Of a stretch of DNA of 64,000 nt, positions 11,679 through 22,397 are shown piece by piece (positions within the stretch are counted from its first letter, which is position 1; each line of letters starts with the position of its first letter). The notes under the pieces were generated by a model that had not been told where the DNA came from, ran no database searches, and was given only the letters and a program-made list of their open reading frames with translations. The DNA lies in contig JAIVFJ010000035.1 of the NCBI GenBank assembly GCA_025765615.1, forward strand, positions 1 through 64,000, in the 5' to 3' direction. Source of the DNA: Zopfochytrium polystomum (lineage: Eukaryota; Chytridiomycota; Chytridiomycetes; Chytridiales; Chytridiaceae). The position numbers and the translations under genes were made by a program.

Positions 11679-13225
11679 AGGTCAATCTTTTAATTTCCTT
11701 GTGTTCAATGTTTTGTGTCTCGTTGTCAGAGGTTTTGCTAAGGTGATAGGGGCAGTTCGAAGAGAAGCATACCTTCAGAGTTGGCGAGGGGCTTGCTCAG
11801 CTTCTGGTTTGAGGCTGCTAAGTGAAGGATGTATTGGTAGACTATACTTCTGCTATGTCTGTTGTTCGTGAGGTCCGAATCACTGAGGATGTCACTGGTG
11901 CTGTGAGTAAAGTGAGTCATGATGCCAAACGTTTTTCAAGCCAAACTGGATACAGATCCTTGTGTGTGTCCCACATGAGAATTGTTGACAAAAAACTATT
12001 GTCTTCATCCATTTTGATGATGCAATTCTCGGTTGAGAGATTTCTGAAGTAACGTGTTAGCAGAACTGACTGTTAAGTCACAAGGGGCACAAGATGGGCC
12101 TGAACCTATTGTGACTGTCAGTTTCATGCTACACAATGCCTATGGGAAGCAGGAGCTGCAGACTGTTGACAATAAGGCTCAGCAGATAATCCTATCCCAA
12201 ACCGTTTATTTTTACAGTTAGGATAGAGGTTAAAATTTCTGACCCATTCCCAGGTAAGGATCGGTTGAGGATAGGTTTTAGGAATTTTTTAAGCAAAAGT
12301 GAGGTTTGCCCAGTTTCAACTGCAAATTGTAAATCAACTGTCCAAATCCCGTATCTTAAGGCAGAAAGGTCCCAGTTGGTCAGGGTAAGCAGTTTTTTAC
12401 ATTTGAACGTTTCTTGTCCTATCCTAGTTGACAAATACTCCAAGTAAAAAGTAGAACAGAAACGTGATGTTAAAGATTCAGAACGCTGAGAAACTCTTGG
12501 TTGGTGGTTTTTTTTTTTTTTTTTGTTTTTTTTTCCCCCCTTTCCTATGTCTGTGGGATTTCTCCCACATACACAAACATGGTTACCATTACACCATCGT
12601 TCTGCATTGGGTCTGGGTTGTCCCCCAATGTCCAAAGTGGTAAGCCCGCATACCCTGAAAGCCCCTGATGACATAACTACAAATTGTCAACACTGGTGCT
12701 GCTAAACCAGCAACCACCAACACTCCCCCTCGATTCGTGGAGTAGCAATCAGAAACCACTAAACCACCCTGAAGTGTCTGCCAATGCAGTACCCACCGTG
12801 TAGAGGGGAACGGTCCCTCATGCTCCAGAAAAGAAAGAGAAAATTTCATCACCAACAAAGAACTCTTCCCCACTGAAATGGTACTGATTCCATAACTTCG
12901 ACCAGACTTCTTTTCTGTAAGTTGTGAGGATGGCAGGCTGTCAAGCCTGTGACCTCAAAATAAAAGAGTGTATCTCCACTTTTTCACTGATAATTGTGAG
13001 GATTATCCACCTGTCTCAAAGCGTGTTACACACACATTCAGTTTGGACTCCGCTGTATATATTATTATTTTATTATGATTGGTTGTCCACGTAAGCCACC
13101 GACTGACACTTGTTGTCACACCTACGTCACCTGCCACAATTATTATTTGTGCCATTATTATTATTATTATTCTGCACAACAGCTGCAGACCAAGTGACTC
13201 AGTGTTTGCTTAACTGCTGGCATAA
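11679..13225. other. Intergenic repeat debris
   Basis: No host gene recognised. About 60 bp near 12070-12130 is similar, inverted, to 27314-27375 (shared ctgacagtcacaatagg and cagtcagttctg), pointing to an unidentified repeat. 12218-12433 has weak terminal inverted similarity (taggatag) and could be a decayed MITE. 12507-12535 is a T-rich tract. 13040-13170 has short ATT runs. Confidence 0.35.
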
Positions 13226-13226
13226 G

Positions 13227-13295
13227 GCTTCCTTGCTCAGTGGTTAGAGCGCTCCCTTCAATTGGGAAGGTACCAAGTTTGAGACATGCTGACTG
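13227..13295 (+). repeat. tRNA-like SINE head or tRNA pseudogene
   Basis: A cloverleaf can be drawn in part: D arm GCTC/GAGC (13235-13238 with 13247-13250) around agtggtta, and anticodon arm TCCC/GGGA (13253-13256 with 13264-13267) with loop ttcaatt, which would give anticodon CAA (Leu). The T arm (aagtttgagacatgct) is eroded. It is more likely a tRNA-derived SINE or pseudogene than a functional tRNA. Confidence 0.55.
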
Positions 13296-15101
13296 TTGGG
13301 CTGCAAAGTCCACCATGTCCAGCCAATAACCCCTCACTTTTGGAATGACTAAGGACTGAGCCACTTCTGTGGGAGAAGTGCAAAGTCCAGATGCCCAGCT
13401 ACCATGATGTAATGCCTCATATGAGTGGTATGAGAAGACAGGGCTTTTCTTTCTCTTTCTGTTGACGATTTTTACTTATTTTTTCAATTAGTATTTTCCT
13501 TTGTTTTGGCTCTTTTTCTTGTTTTATCTTTTATTTAATTGTTTGTTTACTGTCTCTCTTTGTGTGTCTTCCTTTCTTTCTGTGGCTGTGGTGACTGTCT
13601 TCTTGTCTGCACCAATCATTTCTTGCCAGTTCCTCCACCCCCCCCTCCACTCTGCTCTGGTGGCTGTCTGCCAAGAAATGGCCCATGATTTCCTGAGCTG
13701 TCTCTCTTTGTTGATGGCTCAGCCCCATTTGGTGAATCACCCTACCATTCTGTTCTTTACTGTTTTATTTATTGTTTTGTTGTTTTGTATGTGTTTACCT
13801 CCCTTTTCATCTCCTCCCTGTGATTCCAACCCTCTCCTATTTAAACTGCTGCCCCCCCCTTCTTGTTGACTGTGAGAACTGTACCTGAAGTCCCTTGCCT
13901 GCCCTTTTCTTCCTGACTGTGTGTATGAGCTGGGGGTGGCAGTCCCCTGGTGTGTGGCAGGAGGTTGAAGTCCTCTTGGCCATCATGGCAGTGTGCTGGG
14001 TTCAAGCCCCAGTGCACCTCACCATTTCTGCATGCTGCTTAGGTTGGACTGGGTAGGAGCCACTTGGTGATGGAAGGATGGAGGGTAAATCTGTGGTGGT
14101 GCCTCTAGGTTCCTGTCATAGTCAAATCCAGGTCTCTCAAGGTGATATGAATGAGCTGGCTGGTCAGGTACTGGAGCAGAAATGGTCTCTCACGTATGCC
14201 CCCATCTCCCTGTGTGTTGGCTCCTGTGGCCTCTGGTAGGCCTGGTCTTCACTGGGTTCAGACCCTCTTTCTTTCAGATTAATGCCTGTGATGTCATGGT
14301 ACCACACTTGTGCGTGGGAGTGGGTTTTAACCTTCCTTGCTTCTAAGATAGGGGATTCCTCTGGCCTGGTGAGGCAGTTGTCTGTGTCCTAGTAGGATGA
14401 AGCAAGAAGAGCCCCACTGTCTCCCACCCTGTGTGCCCCCTCCTTGGATTGAGTTGGAACCTCTCTTTGGAGTGAGACAAGATGTGTCTGGTTCTGTTAA
14501 GTGAACAGTTCTGGTTTGATCGAACAGGCATCTCTGCACACTAACTGTTCCTTGTGTTTGCCCTTTGTGTCCAACCCCCTCCAACTTAGGACTTGTCTTT
14601 GGCAGAGAGGGAGCTGGTGCTCCAAGGTGGTGGCTCCAACAGGTTGGGACCTGGCCACTTTCCTCCCCACTCTCTTGCCTTTCCCCTTGGCTTCTGCCTT
14701 GGGAAGGAGCTGGCACAGATTGGTTGGTGCTGCCTTAGGCGCCCCCTTTGTTGCCCTAAGTCTCATTCCTTACCAAGTGATTTGATCCCTTTGGCTTTGC
14801 TATTGGGGTTTCTCTGTGTCTTGGACCAGAGGCATTTTGCACTTTCTTTTGTGATTGTGCCACCTTTGTCACACTTTTCTTATGATTCCCTTTTAGATGT
14901 GTGATAGCTGCTCTTTTTGTGTTTAAAGAGTTTCTTTTGTGTTTGATGATGGGCTTTAGTAGACTCCAAATACATTTTCCTGTCTGGTGACCCCTAGACA
15001 CCTTCTTTTGCCCCTTTTCATTAGATAGGATTGGTATTTTGGCCATTGCTCTATTTCCACCTCCAGCCCAGGGTGAGGAGATTTAGAGAGCACAGTCTCA
15101 C
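13296..15101. other. Repeat-rich region, probable LTR of copia remnant D
   Basis: Several frames are open but none encodes a recognisable protein. The part next to 15102 reads as the 3' LTR of the minus-strand copia remnant D. A second tRNA-like module sits at 13970-14015. The far end of the LTR is not defined. Confidence 0.35.
13970..14015 (+). repeat. tRNA-like T arm with B box (SINE-like)
   Basis: A perfect T arm, ctggg-ttcaagc-cccag (13996-14012), containing a consensus B box, with an A-box-like tggccatcatgg just upstream. The spacing is short for a real tRNA, so I read it as part of a SINE. Confidence 0.45.
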
Positions 15102-15102
15102 A

Positions 15103-16476
15103 AAGTCCTCAAGCCCTGTGAGCCCCAGCAATGAACGTAGCTGCTTTGTGGTAACTCCTGGTTAGAATGTTCACAACCATGTCTTCCGTCTCGCAGAACT
15201 CCAATTGCATGTTCCGCTCCTTGAGTAAGGCTCGCCACGGACTGGCACTGTTCTGGCTGTCCTGCCTTCCTGGAACAGCACAGAACCACGCATTTCGTCG
15301 CTGACTGGCAGAAAAAACTTATCTTTGTATGATAAAACAGCGCAAACTTTAACGTTCCAGTCTCATTATGCACTTTCTCACCAATTTGTATCAAAATATG
15401 CCCTCCCAATTCCTGAAAAGTAGTCCACCAGTGGTGCGGGGCTCTCGTTCTGTGCTGTTCCACCTGAAACGGAACGGACTGGAACCAACTTGAAAATGGT
15501 GCCGTTCCGTTCCGTGGCGAGCCTTATCCTTGAGCTCTTGCCGCAGATAGGCAAAATGTGTTTTACACCACCACAGTGCACTGGATTCATGACAATCACA
15601 ATTGTTGACATGTTATCCTCCTTGATCTCCGTCGGATTCAAGGCCCATCCTAACTCAAGTAGCAAACCTCTTTCCCAGCCTGCTTCTTTCACTGCTTCTG
15701 CGAGGGCATTTGTTTCCGCCTCAGTTGAGGACCAAGCAACTGTACTTTGCTTCTTACTCGACCAGTTGACTGTGGCCCCTGCCAGGAGGAAAACACTGCC
15801 AGAAGGACTTTGACATTACTCCACTTTGGCTTAACTTGCATCTGCATAACCTTGCAATGCGTCTGGGCCTATCAATTTGGCAGTCTCTTTCACGATGGCA
15901 CGTGAAAAGATTCTTGGGATATTTTTATCCCGCCTGCAGAACAGACCTAAGTCATATATCCCTCGCAGATACTACATCAACCAAATGAGGACCTTTCCCT
16001 CACATTCATGTCTCCCCCTGAAACTGGGCCAGTGTATTTACTGCAAATGCAATGTCTGGGTGAGAATAGTTTGCCACATACAAAGCCTGCATTAAGAGAC
16101 TTCGAAACCACACCTGGTTTTCTCCATTTAAAATAGTTGATTTTGGACTGTGCTTCCAGTTTATCAACATTGGAGTGCAAACAATAGTGCCTGGGATTAC
16201 TGCACTGTCAACCTTCTGCTCCCAGAATCTATTCTCTTCCAGTACCTTACGTATGTAGTTTTGCTGTCCAACGCAAATTCTGCCCTCCACCTGTTCTGTA
16301 GAGAGGCCCACTGCATTCAGTGTCTCGATGTCAGTTGAACACCTGCCTTGGGGATTGGTTACCCAATGGCAAGTCCTCACAAGGTCTCCTCTGCTGACAG
16401 ACCAGAGTGGAGTTCGTTTGTCTGGTGGAAAGTTGGTTGCTTGATATGTGAAAACATGTATTGGGCAGCACACCAT
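15103..16476 (-). pseudogene. Copia remnant D: RT end and RNase H, interrupted by a MITE
   Basis: Minus-strand order: end of RT (16476-16006: GRICVGQQNYIRKVLEE, CTPM, ALYVANYSHPDIAFAVNTL), then RNase H in shifting frames (GYADAS near 15840, VNWSSKKQSTVAWSSTEAE near 15750-15700, EAVKEAGW). After the MITE at 15226-15526 it ends in NILTRSYHKA near 15160. Stops and frameshifts are frequent. At 15102 an LTR begins TGTGAGACTGTGC on the minus strand. The copia type follows from motif order. Confidence 0.8.
15226..15526. mobile_element. hAT-type MITE, 301 bp
   Basis: Perfect 16-bp terminal inverted repeats, taaggctcgccacgga at 15226-15241 and its complement at 15511-15526, flanked by an 8-bp direct repeat tccttgag (15218-15225 and 15527-15534). 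An 8-bp target duplication with short TIRs is the hAT pattern. There is no coding capacity, so it is a non-autonomous element. It sits inside the RNase H of copia remnant D and is therefore younger than that element. Confidence 0.9.
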
Positions 16477-16749
16477 CCATTACGGGTAACTAGCTCATAT
16501 ATTCTTATCTCATTCTTATTCATTATTTTTTTTTTCTTCTTTGTAGGTGCAGGCTTTGGTCTGGGATGGTGTTCTGTTGTGTGTAGCTTGCTTCTACGGT
16601 AACTGATCCTCTTTCTTTTTCGTTTCATGTTTTCATTTTTCAAATCTTTTGTCTTCGTGGTCTTGTCATAATAGACTGTTTCGTGTACCCTTCACACACA
16701 ACAATGTGAAGTTCAAACGTATTTATCCCCGACGGCTATCGCGAACGTG
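16477..16749. other. Short intergenic stretch
   Basis: Probably 3' UTR and flank of the PPR gene. A 12-T tract lies near 16527. Nothing else seen. Confidence 0.3.
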
Positions 16750-19700
16750 TCAGCGCGCTTCACTAGCGTTTCGCACTTTCCTCCCACGGCGGGTTCCGTC
16801 GGACTCGCTTCCAGAGGAACTACGTCCGTCATCAATTCGGAATGCCTGAAACTGTTTGCGCTTTGCTCCTTCCATCACATCCGCCGAAGAGACAGTCTCT
16901 GCACCAACTGCTCGACCATCCATTAAGGCAGCGCTCAGTGCTTCTGGGAAGCATTCTTCCAAAAAACCAACCACAGCTCGTTCCGCGTCCTTGTTCTGGC
17001 TCATCCGCAGGTACCTCATCAACATCGCCACTAGATCTGGAGTAACGCCAGTGCTGGCATCCAATGGCGGAATGGTTTCCTCTCTTGCTGTCGAGGATAG
17101 ATCGACAAGAGCGCTGATCAGCTCTTCGCTCCACCCAAACTTCGCCATCATGCAGAGAGTGGCAGCGCGACCGCGTGAGTCAATCGGAAGCGATTCCTGG
17201 CGCACCATTTCCAAGACAGCCTTCGCCGACCCAGCCTTGCCCACATCTCGGACACATTCCAGCAGTGTTGTTACAGTTGAAGCTAGCGGTGCCGAAATGC
17301 TCGCTCTCTTTTCACCTTTTACGATAGCAGTGCCCGCGCCACCGGGCTGTTGCTCTTTCCCTGATGTTGGGTCCGAGGCCGACTTACTTGAGCGTTCCGA
17401 TACGGTTGTCACTGATCCCCTAAACGTCGACCACACCTTGACGGCTGAAACAAGGTCTCCGAACCAGTGATGAGCACGGATCATCTTGGCATAGCTCTCT
17501 TCCTTGAGGGAACATCCAGCTGCAACAAGCTCCCGATATATCTCTGCGCCAAGTATCCGCTTTTGCCGTGCCTCGAGGATGTCCGAAGTTGACAAAGAAC
17601 GGCTAGGGTCAAGAGCAGATGGCAGCGACGCCATGTACACGTCGGGAAGAATCCTAGCGCGGGAAGTTCCAACACGCCCAAACGCGCCACGACCGTGGGC
17701 ACCGGCGGGATCTGTCGCGCTCAGGGATGCTGTGCTGTCCATGCTCTCTGCACTGTCCAACAATGAAAGCATTACCCGCTCGAACTGGGATGACTGCGAT
17801 CGGATAACCAACTTTAGTTCCAGGCCCGACTTCACATTCTTCGCGTCGGCTCCTTTGCTTGCGCCTAACGACTGTCGCATAAGCATGATGGTCTCTGCTG
17901 CAGCAAGGTAATTTCGCCCGCGTACGTGCGCTTCAACAAGCTTGACAAACAAGTGAGGGTGTGGTTGCAGTTTGTTTTTCTCAACCATATTTTTGATGGA
18001 CTTGGCTGCCAGGTCAATCTTGTGGCAATCGATGAGAGCCTCGATAACGATGGAATGCGACTGCGCATTTGGAGGATTTGTTCGAAGTGCCATAACGTGA
18101 TGGGGTACACGGCGTACTGTTTTTTTCGACCCCGAGAAAGGAAGCGTCTCAATCGCTGCTGCAGGTTGAGGTCCTTCAGAGCATGCTTGCAGCCATCGTT
18201 CCCAATACTGCAGCAGTGCGTCGATTTCAAATTTCGATGCGAGACCTTTTAGCAGTTGATTCCGGATTTCCGCCGATACATTCGGCTGCCGAGATTCGAG
18301 GTCCTCGAAGACTCTTACCGCATCTTCAACTCGGTCAAGCTCGAAGTATCTGCTCATAATGACAGACTTGGATCGTGCTGCTAACGAGCTCTGGCTCTCT
18401 TGGATGTCGGCAGTGGCAACTTGAAGTTGGTTTTTCTCGATGTCTGCAATCATTCGCTCTGCTGCTTCCGGATTGCGTGAATCGCAAAGCCCCTTAACGA
18501 AAATAAATACTGTCAGACCATCGATGCTGCAGCCCATTTTGACCATTGACGATAGTGTCCGCCTCGCACCGTCCATGTCACCGGCTCTAATGTACCCATT
18601 TATTAGAGTCGAGAAAAACTTGGTGTCGGGAAGTGAATCTTGCGCGGCATTCGGCTTTCCGAAATTGAGGAGTGCATCACCGCGTAAGTTTTCGGCCCTT
18701 TCTAGGAACGCCTCGCACACGGATATTGCTTTATCTGGCAATTGCGCGTCCATCCACAGTTTCGCAATGGCCGTAGTATTCGCTGTATTCAGCACCAAAT
18801 TCCGCTCAGCCACAGCCGTTGCCGCCATATCCTCCACTTCTTGTGGCGTTTTCAGCTCACTGAGCACCTTGATGTAGATATTGAGGGTCCGTTGATCCCA
18901 AGGGACGCCCATGATGTCCATTATTTCAAGGTACTGTTGCGCCAAAAGAATTCGCTCCGCTTTCAGCAGCCCTTCCACCATGATGTTAAATGTTCGAGTT
19001 GTTGGCTTCACACCTTTCTCGATCATGTTGTCCAAAAACTGACGGGCACCATCCGATTTGTAGGCTGTGAAGTACGCTTCCAGCATAAGATCATACGTGT
19101 CAGCGTTTGGGGCGACGTGTATTTCCTTCCCGTCCACGTCGACAAATGAGCCTGCGGCAACCATTCTCGCCAAAACCTTTTTGGCGCCGGAAAAGTACGA
19201 GGATCGAACTTGGGATTCAAGCAGCAGGTTGTACCCTTCTGTGTCAAGCCTGAGCCCCAACTCTTCCGAATATTGGCAGACACGCTCCACAATCGCCTGA
19301 AGAGGCCGCGGTTTGCGTTTGACTTGCAAGCGGAGGAGGCTATTCACGTGCTTTCGTTGGAGAAGGTGGCGATCATTCTCAGACATACAGATGTCGATGA
19401 ACTTGTGGTAGGCGCTGACACGGTTGTTCAACTTCAACTCCTCCTCAAGGCCTTTCAAGTCGGCCGGCCGCACTTCCAGCATGGAATTGTGCAGGCTTAA
19501 CTCTTTGACACTATCGGAATCCAACGGGGTCAGTTCAATCACGTCACGATCATTGGCCCCCTTCAGGTCGCTACTGTCCCCGGAGTCGCTGTTGTTGGTC
19601 CCGAAATGTGATGGCTTTGTGGAAGCAGAGTTTGCATCCACTCGAACGTAGGCAGGGCTTATCATGGAAGGGTTGTATCGTTTTTGTGGTTTTCGACTAT

Positions 19701-19821
19701 GCTGCGAAGCTTGCGTTTGATCGGGACGTTCGCGCTGCAGTTGCATGGCGGTTGGGAGAGACGAAAAGGGGCGAGAAGCCAAAGGAGGGGCTTCTCGCAA
19801 AGGAGATGAGCACAGTATCAT
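16750..19821 (-). CDS. Pentatricopeptide-repeat (PPR) protein, probably mitochondrial
   Basis: Open frame of 1023 codons with no visible intron. PPR-type helical hairpins are clear around residues 190-225 (DTEGYNLLLESQVRSSYFSG), 238-272 (NADTYDLMLEAYFTAYKSDG), 273-307 (TTRTFNIMVEGLLKAERI) and 398-433 (DTKFFSTLINGYIRAGDMDG), with weaker repeats later. PPR proteins bind organellar RNA and act in its processing, stability or translation; the target is unknown here. From the first ATG the N-terminus is serine/arginine-rich. An alternative start upstream would add a strong presequence: ATG about 20153 (MNLRQILRTAAAARPKSFG), with a 56-bp GT-AG intron about 19843-19788. Divergently arranged with the AIM41-like gene. 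Confidence 0.85.
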   Translation of the reverse strand: MILCSSPLREAPPLASRPFSSLPTAMQLQRERPDQTQASQHSRKPQKRYNPSMISPAYVRVDANSASTKPSHFGTNNSDSGDSSDLKGANDRDVIELTPLDSDSVKELSLHNSMLEVRPADLKGLEEELKLNNRVSAYHKFIDICMSENDRHLLQRKHVNSLLRLQVKRKPRPLQAIVERVCQYSEELGLRLDTEGYNLLLESQVRSSYFSGAKKVLARMVAAGSFVDVDGKEIHVAPNADTYDLMLEAYFTAYKSDGARQFLDNMIEKGVKPTTRTFNIMVEGLLKAERILLAQQYLEIMDIMGVPWDQRTLNIYIKVLSELKTPQEVEDMAATAVAERNLVLNTANTTAIAKLWMDAQLPDKAISVCEAFLERAENLRGDALLNFGKPNAAQDSLPDTKFFSTLINGYIRAGDMDGARRTLSSMVKMGCSIDGLTVFIFVKGLCDSRNPEAAERMIADIEKNQLQVATADIQESQSSLAARSKSVIMSRYFELDRVEDAVRVFEDLESRQPNVSAEIRNQLLKGLASKFEIDALLQYWERWLQACSEGPQPAAAIETLPFSGSKKTVRRVPHHVMALRTNPPNAQSHSIVIEALIDCHKIDLAAKSIKNMVEKNKLQPHPHLFVKLVEAHVRGRNYLAAAETIMLMRQSLGASKGADAKNVKSGLELKLVIRSQSSQFERVMLSLLDSAESMDSTASLSATDPAGAHGRGAFGRVGTSRARILPDVYMASLPSALDPSRSLSTSDILEARQKRILGAEIYRELVAAGCSLKEESYAKMIRAHHWFGDLVSAVKVWSTFRGSVTTVSERSSKSASDPTSGKEQQPGGAGTAIVKGEKRASISAPLASTVTTLLECVRDVGKAGSAKAVLEMVRQESLPIDSRGRAATLCMMAKFGWSEELISALVDLSSTAREETIPPLDASTGVTPDLVAMLMRYLRMSQNKDAERAVVGFLEECFPEALSAALMDGRAVGAETVSSADVMEGAKRKQFQAFRIDDGRSSSGSESDGTRRGRKVRNASEAR

Positions 19822-20327
19822 AGAAGCTTAATGTTGGTGAGCTTACACAATAGTGGAAAGGAATCGTTGGGAAATAAGCGATAGAGGAAAGCTCGCGGAT
19901 TGAATTTGCTTCCACGACTATGGCAGCGAGCAGAGTGACTGAGAGGAGCGTCGAGCCAAGACCGGCTGTTGTATCCCCAGGAGGATGCTTCGGCAGCAAA
20001 TTCGACAGGCAGTGCTCTAGTTGGCGAGCCGCCGGCCACAGTTGCCGCAAAACACGATGTCAATGCAGATGACAACGACGACGACGACGACGATGCGCCG
20101 AACGATTTCGGCCGCGCTGCTGCTGCAGTGCGCAGGATTTGCCTGAGATTCATATCTTTCCAGAGTCTTCGTTGCAACGAGCGCACGCGGGGGGGAAATC
20201 CGGTAGAAGCTTAATGGCCAGTAGGCTGGCCAACGAATGGAACAAAGGCAAGAAAGAAAGAAGGCTGGGAAGGAGGAGAGACAAGCCGAAACCGAAAAAA
20301 TAAAAAAAATAAAAAGAGAAGACCAAT
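19822..20327. promoter_or_regulatory. Divergent promoter region (PPR / AIM41-like)
   Basis: About 500 bp between two head-to-head genes of probable mitochondrial function. The part 20153-19843 on the minus strand is open and reads like a mitochondrial presequence, so it may be a first exon of the PPR gene; the true shared promoter would then be about 20160-20327. No TATA box identified. Confidence 0.4.
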
Positions 20328-21099
20328 ATGTGTGCCGCCGCTCTCCGTCGAATGAGCGTGCCGCGATCTGCACAGCTGTTGCTGCACTCGGCGCGTCAAC
20401 TGCCATTCCGCTTCCTCCACTCGTCTGCATTCCACACTGCATTACTCAGTGGCTCCTCCAGTAGTCGCTGCGCCCGCTTTGCAACGCGGCGGCCACCTCT
20501 TCCCATGCACCCCACGTGCATCATCAAGCCACCCACGAACACAACAGCCGCCCCCAGTTCCACCTCCACTAGCTCTTCCGATGACGGTGCAGCGGATGTG
20601 ACGTCGCGGCTCAAGGCTGAGCTGAAGGCGTCCATGAAAGCTGCGAAGAAGGCCCGCGTGACAGTCATCAAATCACTTCTGTCGGACCTGACGTACGCCT
20701 CGAAACAGGCACCGCCAGTCGAACCGGAGCTTGTCATTCAGCGTGCCCTTAAGCGACGCATGGACTCGATCGAGTCGTACACCCAAAGCGGTCACTTGGA
20801 CCTAGTGCAATCGGAGCAAGCAGAGGTGAACAGATCTATTTTCTTTCCTCTGCAAGGCCAAACGCGTGACTACTGCCCATTCTTCACAAAAGGTCGCCAT
20901 CATTCAAGAGTTTCTTCCCAAACAACTGGGACAGGACGAGCTCGAGGCGATCGTCCGCTCGGTTGCTCAAAAACTTGCCGCGAAGTCTCCGAAAGACATG
21001 GGTCCCGTAATGAAGCAGGTTATTCTAGAGTTGCCGTCGGGGAGCGCAACGCGAAAGGATATTTCCGACACAGTTAAGCGAGTTTTGTCGTCTCTCTAG
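20328..21099 (+). CDS. AIM41: YqeY/AIM41-like mitochondrial protein (2 exons)
   Basis: Exons 20328-20825 and 20893-21099 join in phase 0 across a 67-bp GT-AG intron to give 234 aa. Residues 1-65 are rich in Arg, Ser and Ala with few acids (MCAAALRRMSVPRSAQLLL), as in a mitochondrial presequence. A serine/threonine-rich linker follows, then the YqeY domain (about 85-234): RLKAELKASMKAAKK, VIKSLLSDLTYA, then IIQEFLPKQLGQDELEAIV and SPKDMGPVMKQV. YqeY-like domains resemble the tRNA-binding tail of GatB; fungal AIM41 is mitochondrial and its exact role is unsettled. The gene symbol is assigned by domain and targeting only. Confidence 0.87.
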
Positions 21100-21197
21100 G
21101 GCGATTCATAGACATCGGCGCGAAGTCAACAACAGAACGCGAAGAATCCTGTGGTGACGGGAGGGAGGTTGCGTGAGAGAGTGGAAGCTGTGGAAGT

Positions 21198-22235
21198 ATG
21201 ATGCAGTCCAACAAAAAAGGGAAAAATCGGTTCAGGCGTATCCCTAATAATATGACTCCAAACGCACACTGTGGCCTCAACCCATCTCTGCCTCGCCTCA
21301 AGCTCCGCGTCTCGAAGGCAAGCGTCGACGACAGAGCAAACCGCTTTCCTGGTGCCATCACGGCCGCAGACCAACTTCACGCCGCTCAACCAGCCCCTCG
21401 CCGTGTTACGACTACAGTCCACGATGCCGTGGTCACAAGACGATAATGAAGCAAAGGTGGGAACAGACCGCAAAGAGGCCAGCGTGGGGTAAGGCGAAGG
21501 GATTCGGCGACTGCGCGTACGACCGCAACACCACGGATATCCAGAGCGAGACGCGCAAGAATATGCGATGGGGCAAATAGGCTCGACAATGGCCGTCAGA
21601 AGTACCCGTTTGCATCATCAGCACCGCTTCCCAAGCGTGAGGGCAATTCGGAGGCGGTCCTCACCTCATTTCAAAGAAATCCATCAACCTCTTTAACAAA
21701 AACTGTGACAAGGGTTGTGGTGTGGGATTTCTCTCCCGCAAAGGGAACGCCATCAGAGGTTTTGAGGCAGCCCAAGCTGATGAAGAAGGTCAAGTGGTCG
21801 GCCCAAGCCTCCTTGCTGACCCCACCCTAGACTGGCGCAAGATTTGTTACAACCGCCTAGTTTTTCCACGCCATTTGGAAACAACGCAACCTGGCGCCTT
21901 GCCAGAGTTGGTTGCTTCAGCTTCCACGACGGTGTCATATACTGAGCTTCCTACAAATCGCGCAATCGACCGGTTCACAAGAAACATCCTTTGTGCAGCA
22001 CTGCAGAATCTGGAGAGGCAAATTGCCCTCAGCCCGAGCTTGGGAAAGAATCCTAGTGCGCCAGCCACACTTGTTGTCAAGCAGATCCCAGCTAGTCGAG
22101 TTTGTTACTGTTTTTGACAGCTGAAGTGTAAAACAACAAGGTGGAGTAGGGGGCACTGGCCCGATGCAGCAGCGAAGGGAAATGCTGAAAAGGCTTATGC
22201 AACAGCAAGGGTGGAACCGCTTGAGCGATGTGTGA
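21198..22235 (+). CDS. Unresolved multi-exon gene (hypothetical)
   Basis: Long open stretches in more than one frame suggest spliced coding sequence, but I could not build one consistent model. Evidence: a stop-free stretch 21450-21833 (KYPFASSAPLPKREG, TRVVVWDFSPAKGTPSEVL); a candidate 42-bp intron gtcaag...ccctag near 21790-21831 whose removal or retention both keep frame; an open frame 21722-22117 (TELPTNRAIDRFTRNI, LQNLERQIALS); and a plausible C-terminus MQQRREMLKRLMQQQGWNRL ending at TGA 22235. It converges on the PHAF1 gene, whose stop is at 22398. I recognise no family. Exact exons and even the start are open. Confidence 0.4.
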
Positions 22236-22397
22236 GAGAATGAATCAGTCAAGCGAGTTTTTTCCTTGAACATTGATACCCAAGTTCCCAGACGATCTGC
22301 ATGCTTTGGTGCTATTCTTGTTCAATTGGGTGATGCAAACTGGATCCGAACCACCAGAACAAGGAATGAAAACAACCAATGGCCTTCCTGTAAAGTT

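Noticed and set aside
11738..11920. Copia RNase H remnant on the minus strand (SDSDLTNNRHSRS)
   Set aside because: The similarity to the DSDxxxDxxSRxS pattern is short and unsupported by neighbouring motifs.
13227..13295. Functional tRNA-Leu(CAA)
   Set aside because: The D and anticodon arms are good but the T arm is degenerate, so I call it a SINE head or pseudogene.
14327..14766. Minus-strand frames of 60-129 codons
   Set aside because: Low-complexity Gln/Gly/Ser text in a probable LTR; no family recognised.
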